Below, piece after piece: positions 7,731-15,423 of a DNA stretch of 15,423 nucleotides. The number at the start of each line of letters is the position of its first letter. Position 1 is the stretch's first letter. The notes beneath the pieces are model-generated. The model saw only the letters and a list, made by a program, of their open reading frames with translations. It did not search any database and was not told where the DNA came from. This DNA comes from Synura sp. LO234KE (lineage: Eukaryota; Sar; Synurophyceae; Synurales; Mallomonadaceae): the NCBI GenBank assembly GCA_015143735.1, contig VKHC01000209.1:1-15423 (forward strand), written 5' to 3'. The position numbers and the translations under genes were made by a program.

Positions 7731-8565
7731 CGCATTTCTAATCTCTCCCTCGATCAACTATGCCAGACTATTTTAGAGGATTTTGGAGATCTCCAATTGT
7801 CAGAGAAGATATTTGATTTTCTGCAGATCTATCATACAACTCCATTAGTTCTTTCGCAACAATTCGAGGCCCAGCACAGCCTCCCAAAGAAAGTCTTTCA
7901 TGTTGCAGGTTGCTGTAGATGCAGTTTCATTTTTAATGTGGAGGGGACACTTCGCGCGTACCAAGAGGAGTGGCTTAATGTGAAGATTTGAGTATATCCC
8001 CCAACACTTCTAGATCTAGTACGGCAAGCCCTTCCATGTCTTCCTGCCGCTGCACCATCGCTTTCTCGCCTTTAAGCCACAGCGAAAGGCCCAATGGAAA
8101 GTTTGCTAGGCCTGCTGGGCTATTTCTCCACAACCCAAATGAACTTAATCGAAAGCCCTTTTGTGACCTTCGGGGAACCGGAACCTTGGGGCTCCATTAT
8201 TAATTCTCGCAGGGCCGCTCATTTAACCGATGTGAAGGAGGCGTGGGATCACGCTGCAAAGTCCTGTGCTGACCACCCCTCGGAGAGCCCCCGTTGTCTT
8301 CCCTACTCTACTTTACTGGGAGCACTCAAGCGCGCCTTAGTCCTGTCCCTGAGCTGGTGGATCCTTTGCCTGGGGAACTCGCACCTTACCGCCCGAGGAG
8401 GCAATTTTTGTGCAATCTTTCGTAGCCCCGGTTGCTGCGGAGGAGTGGCCCGAGGATCGACTGAGCGCATTGGTGGCACAGGAGGCATCAAAAAGTGTGG
8501 AACCGATCACTGGCATCAACATGCCTGACTCAGACTGCTGGCACCCCTGGAGCCGGCGACTGTGA
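7731..8565 (+). pseudogene. Relic coding block A, copy 2
   Basis: It is identical to 2175-3009, with the same two stops (7989-7991 and 8073-8075) and the same frameshift. The breaks therefore predate the duplication. Confidence 0.4.
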
Positions 8566-8646
8566 GAGCACTCACTCTGCTAGTCCAGCTGAATCATTTC
8601 GGAGCGCATCCGTTTAAGGCGGTGCGGAATGTCGTCAGGAACGCCC

Positions 8647-8784
8647 TACCTCAATCCACGGTGGACCTGGAGTGGCGCCTACATCACCAAAGTTACTTGA
8701 AGCCGGAGGAGTCGTTACCTCAATCCACGGTGGACCTGGAGTGGCCCCTACATCACCAAAGTTACTTGAAGCCGGAGGAGTCGC
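8647..8784 (+). repeat. Two 69-bp direct repeats, copy 2
   Basis: Repeats at 8647-8715 and 8716-8784 keep the single internal difference seen in copy 1 (8677 g, 8746 c), so the 69-bp duplication is older than the 5.5-kb one. Confidence 0.95.
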
Positions 8785-9461
8785 AGGAGCGCGTGCTGGT
8801 CTCCCACCAGACGGAGGAGTCGCATGTGCTTGTTTTCCATCCGACGGAGGAGGCGCCGGAGAACGACATTGTCTCAACTCTGACGGAGGAGCCGCTGGAG
8901 ACCGGGCTGGTCTACCTCCGATAGAAGAGTCGCTGGAGAACGTGTTATCTCCCCTCTGCCGGAGGAGTCGCAGGAGAACGTCCCTGTTTGTCCTTCGACG
9001 GAGGAGTCGCACTGGAGAAAGTGTTGACACCTCACTGCCGGAGAAGCCCCCGGAGAACGTGCTTACTAAACCTCTGACGAAGGAGTTCCTGGAGAACGTA
9101 ATTGTCTCCTCTCAGACGGAGGATCCGCTGCCGGTCGTTCTTGTTCGCCCTATGCAGCCCTACTGAAAACGAGCTTGTTTGCCCTTCAGCGGAGAAGTCG
9201 CTGGAGAACGTGCTGACCCCCCTCTGATGGTGAAGTCGCTGGAGAACGTGCTTGCTTTTTTTAAAAGTAAACTTAGCTTAGCAAGACGTGACAGGCATAT
9301 AATGCAAGGCACGCATATGAGGCAGATTGGCAAATCCCACGAGGGGTGTGGGCAGGCGGAGAACGTGCTTGCTAAAACCCTCAGCCGAAGGAGGAGTCGC
9401 TGGAGAACGTGCTTATTTTTCCTCAGCCCGGAGAACGTGCTTGTTTGCTTTCCTCCATTTG
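8773..9461 (+). repeat. 39-bp coding-type minisatellite, copy 2
   Basis: The same number and order of variant units occurs as in copy 1, including the 33-bp short unit and the interrupting insert. Minisatellites normally change length quickly, so the unchanged structure points to very recent duplication or an assembly artefact. Confidence 0.88.
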
Positions 9462-10014
9462 ACACGTGTCTTCTAAAACTCACTTTTAGCTGATCTTACC
9501 TACGAAATATTAATATTGTGCAGAACTCACACTCCTAAGACGCTTTGAATATGAAATGTGGCCAGTGTAGAACTTTAAACTATCGTTTAGTTAAGTTGTC
9601 CATAACCTACACGCGCTGATCTCCAATCTCTAACTTATCTCAGAAGCAACTTCTGAGTTTTGTAACTATATCAAAGTGCAAATCACTAGGTACAGATACA
9701 TGTCAACTAATCGCAACAATTAGTCGCTAAAAGCAGAAATAGGGGCTCAGCGCTTAAATAAGAAATTTCAACCAAAAATAACTAATTTAAAATTAAAAGT
9801 ATCATTGAGAGTCAAAAGAACAGGGCGGGGTAAAAAGAAATTGTCATGAGAAGCTAACGCTAACGAAAACATTTTTATAATGATATTCTAATGAGGGGAA
9901 ATGCTCGCGAGTGAGTACACCATTCCTCTTCATTCTACTTGCTGTGCATCTCATCTAGCTATTCACTGAATTGATGTTTTCACAGAAGAAAACCCCCAAA
10001 CGTTACTCCTGCAA
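9462..10014. other. AT-rich non-coding spacer, copy 2
   Basis: No supportable gene is seen. The segment includes the hairpin at 9639-9657. Confidence 0.6.
9639..9657. repeat. Short perfect hairpin, copy 2
   Basis: The 8-bp arms and 3-base loop are the same as at 4083-4101. Confidence 0.7.
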
Positions 10015-10452
10015 TTATTCCGAACTTTTGGACCAACAAAATAAGAGAATAGCAACTTCGAAGGTTAGAAACACTGTCAGAGTCCAAATGTTTAGGGAGA
10101 AAGTGAGATACCTCAGGACTTCATTCAAATATATTTTAAGCATCGAATCTCGAGAAACGTGGTATTCAGATCCAGGAACTGGGTATAATATTTCAAAACA
10201 CTCCATCGCCTCAAAAACTGGAATCAAAGCCTCAAACAACTTAATCCTTTCCACTATATTGAAGAGAAACACCCTAGTCTTGTGGCTCTCCGCGGATCGC
10301 TGTGCAGCGGTTACCTCTTTGCCGGAGCTACTAGCTACAACAAGACCAGAAATCGCGGCCGCGTCGCTTTCTACCTCAACACTTGTCTCCCCAAGAAGAG
10401 CCTCTTGGAGATGCGCCCCGGTGCCACCTTCCAGAACATGTATGAGAACACT
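10015..10452 (-). pseudogene. Block C open frame, copy 2
   Basis: It is identical to 4459-4896. The frame is again free of stops between TAA codons at 10453-10455 and 10015-10017. Confidence 0.55.
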
Positions 10453-10486
10453 TTAAAGTAACTATGAATTTTTTTATCCTACTTTC

Positions 10487-10494
10487 CTTATATA
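10487..10494 (-). promoter_or_regulatory. TATA-like box upstream of block C, copy 2
   Basis: TATATAAG on the minus strand, in the same position relative to block C as in copy 1. Confidence 0.25.
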
Positions 10495-10654
10495 GCCATG
10501 TGGTAGTTGGAAGCGTAGCGAAGTGCAAAGTGTGCGAGTGTAGCGTAGTAGCAAAACAAAATAAAATGGAGTACCAGCGTATCTAACTGCAAAATTGGCC
10601 GTTGATTTCGGATAGCTCCTAACAGGTATATAGCAGTGTACAGGATACTAGTAA

Positions 10655-11950
10655 ATAGCCTATGCAGCTAGCAATGCTGCAACAAGTATCCCTGTGAAAC
10701 AGCCGAGCCTGGCCGTAAAGAAGATAATCACAAGGGTTCAGCGGGTTGATCGTATTAAGAACGTTACTCTATACCCTCACCACTATCACAAGAAGCGATC
10801 CCAACTACTAGAGGAAGAAGGATGCTAGGTGAAGTAAAGATACGCAAGAGGCTTGCAGCAGAAGCAAGAGTTGATGCACTGCCGAGTAAGTGGGACATTC
10901 CCGCCAGAGATAGCTAGTTTAACTTGCAGAAGTATTTCGATATGAATAAGGAGGAGAGAAGGTCTAAGGAAGGTCTGAGGTGCCTAATTTTATCTGATTA
11001 AAATTTTCAGAGGGACATTCAGACAAGAAAGGCTCTATATGGGTACATCAAGCTACTGGGAGGCACTTAAGGAATATGCATACTCACCTTTGAGAGTGAA
11101 AGAGTTCTGCAGCGCTATGTACAGTGGTATGCAATTGCTACCAGATCATCGCAGATGGCCACGTGGAACTATTTACTGAAACACAGTGGAACAGTATTGT
11201 TGAGTCCCCCCTTCGACGGAGTTGGAGAAAGTACTATACTCTTACGACACCTCCGACACCTGTGTTTGACAAACTATGGAGTGGAGCTCCGGTGAAATTT
11301 GACCCGTACGGACTCGTTAAAGAGAAGAATCCTCGTCTGTGGAGAGCGCTTGTGAGTAAGAGTGCTCCTTCGGTGACGTTCTTCTACAAGATATTACCCA
11401 GCAGATGTGGTTGAAAACCCTGTTAAACCTGCCGTGATAAGAGAAAGGGTGGCATCTGAGTGTGCTGCCCCGGGATAGAGTCCGGTGAACAACCTCAACG
11501 AGGTCTTGATTTTTTATCTACGACGAGGTTTAGAATACTACAACAACCCGGAGCATGAGCTAATAGATGAATTCGAAGCGACAGTTGAGCAGACCTTTGA
11601 CTGTTGGAATAGGAACTTAGAGTTCTATAAACTCCAGTTCTCTTACAAACAGAGGTGGTTCAAATGTCGAAATGCAGATCGGTGGAGAGGTCGTGAAGCC
11701 AAGGATAACGGCAAACGGATCTGTTCTTATTATAAGAGAACTAGGAGAAGAAACTGGACTTTACTCTTCAGACTACATCATATTCTACTTTTAGAAGCAA
11801 TATTCTCATATGCATCAGAACCGTAGAGTTGTGCTGAACGGCAATTGTACTTCAATGATCAGAGATTACTTCAGTGTTATGGGAGGCAACACACCTGATC
11901 CGAGTAAGCAGGTGGTTGTGAATTGGAGGCCTGTTCCTATTATTTCGGCA
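10655..11950 (+). pseudogene. Relic coding block D, copy 2
   Basis: It is identical to 5099-6394. The intron-like segments fall at 10886-10929 and 10962-11010. Confidence 0.4.
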
Positions 11951-12370
11951 AGGCACATTAGTCGATATATAACGGAAACGTTCCTTGCTATTGTAGACCT
12001 GGAAGGTATTTTTTCCGCAATTGATTATTCATCTTTGTTGATAAAGTTGATGAAATATCTCTCAACTGTTATCATCCAAGACTTATATAGTTCAAAAATC
12101 ATCCTAGACTTACTGTCCAACAGTTCTCGTATAATAGCACACCGCCTTTCCTGTTCCCTACGCGCCATCTTGTATTGTATATTGCTGTATCGTTCTGATC
12201 AAACCCTTCCTTTTCCAATTGCATATGGTACTGTGGGGATATTGTGTCGTCTAACTATCAACCTCCCAGCTGGTTTTGTGCGCTACAGCGCCAAAACAAA
12301 GTGCTTTACTACTTGGCTTCCAATAAGTTTTGCTCATGAGTTTAGTTAGAAGCCCTCTGATCACAGTTTT
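11951..12370. other. AT-rich spacer between blocks D and B, copy 2
   Basis: Same as 6395-6814; no supportable gene. Confidence 0.4.
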
Positions 12371-12721
12371 CTAAGCCTTCAAAAGCATAGGCGACGGAGA
12401 TCTCAGCTTTTAGTGTCTGCTCAAATGGAAAAACGTGACCAGCAAAACCAGAATCTCTGACCTATTACAAATTTCGACCCTCAAAGTGAAAGTAAGCGGG
12501 TGTTTCTCAAGAGGGAAACAAGGTGGTCCAGGCCTCCAGCCAACTGAACCCTGACAGCAACAAAATGCTTTGTATTCCGACCAGCCAACTATTATAGAAT
12601 TCACATTTCGACCAATCAGATTTTGAGCAACAATTAATTCTTGGAGCACAGTATGGATGCTGACTGTGAATCTTGATTCTTTGCAAAATTGCTCTGGCGA
12701 CAATCCATCGCTATTCAACAT
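12371..12721 (-). pseudogene. Relic coding block B, copy 2
   Basis: Identical to 6815-7165, with the same frame break. Confidence 0.45.
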
Positions 12722-13176
12722 TCCTGCTTCTAACTTTTACAGATTTCAAGTTTGGCGAAAGCGTCCCCAATCAAAAGTCTTGTGGTGCTCATTAGCAAGA
12801 GATTCCGGCAGATTAGAATATCTCGTGTTTTGGGATGATGCGGACCAAGCCAGAAAAAGATTACGAGTGTTTATGTTGTTTCGACTCATCCGAATTTAGC
12901 TTTGACGAGAAATCCTCAACCGTTTTAGTCAGAATATATTACTTTGGCGATGAGTAAGAGTTCTTTGGCAAATTCAAGGAATTGCCATAGAGGCGGTTTG
13001 GGAACAATATATGACATTCTCCCTACCTCGAGGAGTTTGTTGAAAACATTCCACAAAAGGCTTTCACATCGCATACCTTGCTCCAACCACTTATATGTTG
13101 CATCACGTTTTTTCTAGCAACAGCGTACCACCGCATGCCACTTCTTGTACGCCACAGCTGCTACGTGCGAGGAGGT
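12657..13176 (+). other. Weak plus-strand open frames at the unit's 3' end, copy 2
   Basis: Same content as 7101-7620; coding status unsupported. Confidence 0.2.
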
Positions 13177-13216
13177 TGATTATTCAGATTTCTCTTTGGA
13201 ATCTTGACTTCAGCTT

Positions 13217-13870
13217 GTGATGTGCCTATATCTAATGAAATTTAACATCGGGACGCACGTCTGCCGCATATTTTTGAAGAGGCTGTCAACGGGATTCCAT
13301 CGCAGTACTAGCTGCATATTCTATTACACGAGGAAGAAGATTACTGCCGCTCTTCAAGAGATTTGCAAGGCCTCTTCTCATTCGAGCACTGTGGTTGAAT
13401 ATAGAAGGTTGACCAACAAGAAAACTCCCTGTGGGGCGACATTGTTCGATCTGTGGACTTATCGCGGATGAATTCCTGGCTTTATGGTAGAGAAGCCAAG
13501 GAGCTCCTCCAACCTGATGGCTTCCCTAGACTACCCTGTTCGCGCCATCGTCACCGGACTTTATGAAAGAAGTAGGTCCGAAGGCGACTTGCGTGGCAAA
13601 CCTGTTTTCGGTCACTGGCCCCTTGGCAACGCGGAGGAGATAAATGGCAGGATGGTCGCTACACAGACATGTCAAAAAATCAAGAGCTCCCTTGGGCCAA
13701 CTGGCAAATCCTGCAACCGAGTGGACGAGGGGGAGGAAGCCTCTCCTCCCGAGGGCGTAGGAAATTCCTCGCCCGAGGATAATTAGTTCGCAACGACGTC
13801 CTCAATTAGCCACAAGGGGACGCGCATCGTGGTAACACCCCCAGGCGAGAACGTTCCTCCAGCGGAGTAA
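13217..13870 (+). pseudogene. Relic block A, right-flank copy
   Basis: One plus-strand frame runs from 13217 to TAA at 13868-13870 with two main internal stops (TGA 13469-13471, TAG 13784-13786). It reads basic and cysteine-containing first, then MVEKPRSSSNLMASLDYPVR, then acidic (EEASPPEGVG, SPEDN), then GENVPPAE, which resembles the LENVLV repeats of the unit. It keeps in one frame what the central copies split over several. A neighbouring frame has HCSIC near the position of CCRC in the unit. No family is recognised. Confidence 0.4.
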
Positions 13871-14053
13871 CCGCAGCATGTGTAGCGACGAGGCGGAGAA
13901 GTGCTATGAACTCTATTGATATCACCAAATGTATGGGCACAGTATATCAGTTGAAATGTATGGCACAAATATGAGGACCACCACATTAACGGCGACCAGT
14001 AAGGCAGAAGAGAAGACAAGCTCCAAATTGAAAAACAACATACTGGAAACTAA

Positions 14054-14254
14054 TCAAAGAGCAATGTCGGAGGAAAGACCACGTTGGCCAGAGTCACCTT
14101 CGCTAAGGTGCTCTGCCGATCGGGCCACTTCGTTCCACTCCGAAGGCATGCTCTCGACTCGCGTCTCCACTAAGACACACCGGATATAGGTCCTCTCCAC
14201 TGCTTCCCCAGCAAGTGTGGTCAGGGCGTGTTCGCTCCGGAGGCAAAAGAGAAA
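14054..14254 (-). pseudogene. Relic block C, right-flank copy
   Basis: This is a 66-codon stop-free minus frame ending at TGA 14054-14056. It contains EHALTTLAGEAVER and NEVARSAEH, aligning with HLQEALLGETSVE and KEVTAAQRSAES of block C. In EV-A-RSAE all seven residues match and five of the seven codons differ only at the third base (gag/gaa, gta/gtg, gct/gcc, tcc/tcg, gcg/gca). It lacks the hydrophobic C-terminal half. A longer minus frame over 14103-14480 reads different codons and is taken as a shadow. Confidence 0.5.
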
Positions 14255-14255
14255 T

Positions 14256-14763
14256 CAAGGCAAAACTCCACCGAGCTGCCTCCACCCATGCAAAATCCCG
14301 AAGGGTAGTCCGGCAGCAAGTTTCTAGCGAGATGAATAGTAAGGCGATGATGATGCTGTTTGTCAATCCAATACCCGCTGGAAGAGATTTCCCGACGTTG
14401 GAGTGGTGATGCTGTGGATATATCATCTTTTTCAAGGTAAAGTCTATGAAAACTGATTCAAAGTTGGTGCTGGTGCACAATCATGGGTATAATTTGCGCT
14501 TCCACCTGCAGACGCGCAGATTTTCGATTGATTTGCGGTGATAATTTTTCCAGCTTGATCTGACTCCCTCCAAATCTGAAGAGCAAAATAGGATTGAGAA
14601 CTCGAGATCTTTTACCAATCTGGAAACCGGAAGAGGAGGAAGTTGGCAAATGGGATATCGCAGGATTTTCGCAGACGCAATTTTGCGATAAATTAAATTA
14701 AGATTTGTAGTTAATTTCCGGAAACCTTACTTGGCCGAAATTCGCGTCTAGGTGCTTTTGTCC
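14256..14763. other. No supported gene
   Basis: Several 60-codon frames exist on both strands but show neither coding bias nor matches to the unit. A ggtagt...agc...ag similarity to about 4960 may mean that the diverged unit continues a little, but I cannot show it. Confidence 0.4.
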
Positions 14764-14824
14764 AGGAAAATTAAAACTGCGGTTCTTGTCCAGGCTGGAG
14801 GCCTGTATTGCATTTGCCTTCCAT
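14764..14824 (-). repeat. Inverted fragment of the block B region
   Basis: The reverse complement shares aaggcaaatg, caggcctcc and tttaattttcct with 1762-1827 of the left flank, in the same order, with a short deletion. The coding sense of block B is therefore on the plus strand here (VQAGGLYCICL at 14788-14820). It is closer to the left-flank copy than to the central units. Confidence 0.6.
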
Positions 14825-14844
14825 CAGTGGATAAAATCAGTACC

Positions 14845-15052
14845 GACTATAGCTGGTCGACTTTAGATGGACTATAGATGGACTATAGATGGACGACTTT
14901 AATGGCTGACTATATCCTGGACGTCTGTAGCTGGACTACTTTAGGTGGTCGACTTTGCGTGGGAGACTTTGAATGGTCGACTTTACATGGGTGACTTTGT
15001 ATGGACGACTGTATATGGAAGACTTTACATGGACCACTATAGCTGGTCCAGG
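14845..15052 (+). repeat. Degenerate tandem repeat, about 14-bp period
   Basis: About fifteen units are built on gactttanatggnc or gactatagatgg, with lengths from 11 to 15 bp. The first (gactatagctggtc) and last (cactatagctggtc) units are nearly the same. The period is not a multiple of three and stops occur, so it is not a coding repeat. Confidence 0.85.
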
Positions 15053-15142
15053 TATAGCACGGCATTATGTTCGTTTAAATTATTACTTAAATTATAAGAT
15101 ATCACACAGGTCTCATTTCAGTACGTTCTCCACCTTCTCATT

Positions 15143-15423
15143 TTACTCGTGATCATCTTCCTCATTCACTGCTTCCATGGAGCCAAATGATGCTCCTACT
15201 ACTGCGCCTTCCATGGAAGCTCCGGAAGTGAATCGACCAGTACCGTCTCGCAAACGTTTGCAAGGAGGGAGATTGCTTAAACCCCATTGCGTGAAATAAA
15301 TGCTCCTTTCTCGACGGAGGAACTTGATCATATCTTGGTCCGCTGCGAGCTTCTTTCTGGACTTCTCGACAAAGGGCAGGATATTCTTCATATTGCCTTT
15401 CAGTCGGTCCCAGTCGAATGGTA
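15143..15423 (-). CDS. 3' end of an unidentified protein-coding gene (runs off the window)
   Basis: The minus-strand frame is open from the window edge to TAA at 15143-15145, giving 92 residues with no start needed inside the window (an internal ATG lies at 15389-15391). Codon use shows a clear purine-N-pyrimidine pattern. The protein begins PFDWDRLKGN, has a basic helix-prone stretch (FVEKSRKKLAADQDMIKFLR), a possible motif FTQWGLSNLPP, a small internal repeat (GASMEGA, GASFGSMEA) and an acidic C-terminus (NEEDDHE). No polyadenylation AATAAA is obvious after the stop. Unlike the array blocks it has no breaks. It could be a host gene or the tail of a transposon gene; I do not recognise it. 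Confidence 0.55.
   Translation of the reverse strand, partial: PFDWDRLKGNMKNILPFVEKSRKKLAADQDMIKFLRRERSIYFTQWGLSNLPPCKRLRDGTGRFTSGASMEGAVVGASFGSMEAVNEEDDHE

Larger units (their letters stand above)
7652..13197 (+). repeat. 5546-bp tandem unit, copy 2
   Basis: This is the second copy, at a constant 5556-bp offset from copy 1, with no difference noticed. It ends where the right flank diverges (13198 g versus 7642 a). Confidence 0.97.
13198..14255 (+). repeat. Diverged copy of the unit's 5' part (right flank)
   Basis: Colinear matches to the unit occur in order: 13202-13214 with 7646-7658 (11 of 13); tggctttatg at 13477 with tggcttaatg at 2415; the cttcc...ccatcg...cttta block at 13521-13563 with 2475-2518; gcccgaggat at 13771 with 2892; cagcggag at about 13859 with 3631; a 21-bp block at 13956-13976 with 3746-3766 (17 of 21); then block C peptides at 14111-14230 with 4732-4857. 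The minisatellite interval is about 285 bp here versus about 1060 bp in the unit. So this is an older array member, shortened and decayed. Where it ends beyond 14255 is unclear. Confidence 0.7.

Noticed and set aside
2096-13197. LTR retrotransposon or DNA transposon ends
   Set aside because: Unit ends show no TG...CA, no terminal inverted repeats and no target-site duplication.
14103-14480. 125-codon minus-strand open frame
   Set aside because: It reads a different frame from the block C homologue at 14054-14254 and shows no conserved residues; taken as a shadow.
1-15423. CRISPR array, bacterial operon, tRNA or rRNA genes
   Set aside because: Repeats lack a repeat-spacer structure, there are no ribosome binding sites with gene runs, and no cloverleaf or rRNA motif was found.

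Overview
This looks like nuclear DNA of a eukaryote, and mostly repeat DNA. There are no bacterial operons, ribosome binding sites, tRNA or rRNA genes. Open frames are short and broken. Two segments look like short spliceosomal introns (GT...AG, 44 and 49 nt, one ending TTTTCAG), TATA-like boxes occur, and minisatellites are abundant. I cannot name the species. The introns would suit an invertebrate, but that is weak inference.

The window is dominated by one event. A 5546-bp unit (2096-7641) is repeated head to tail at 7652-13197, with a 10-bp linker (7642-7651), so the period is 5556 bp. I found no difference between the copies. The flanks are not unrelated DNA. The left flank (about 1529-2095) is a strongly diverged copy of the END of the unit. 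The right flank (13198 to about 14255) is a strongly diverged copy of its START. The best reading is an old tandem array of a 5.5-kb multi-gene element, with outer members decayed and the central member recently duplicated, or collapsed/duplicated in assembly.

Inside the unit I see four relic coding blocks on alternating strands. Block A (+, 2175-3009) runs into a coding-type minisatellite with a 13-residue period (3217-3905), preceded by two 69-bp repeats. Block C (-, 4459-4896) is the best preserved, with 146 stop-free codons. It is matched in the right flank by a diverged copy whose differences are largely synonymous. Block D (+, 5099-6394) is broken, but two intron-like segments remove some of its stops. 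Block B (-, 6815-7165) is matched in the left flank and by a short inverted fragment at 14764-14824. I recognise no protein family in any block, so no gene symbols are given.

Outside the array: 1-690 is featureless; 707-1018 is a cluster of TCTATAGA-type palindromic words with a perfect 22-bp palindrome; 14845-15052 is a roughly 14-bp tandem repeat. At the right edge, a clean minus-strand open frame (15143 to beyond 15423) is the only part of the window that looks like an intact gene.
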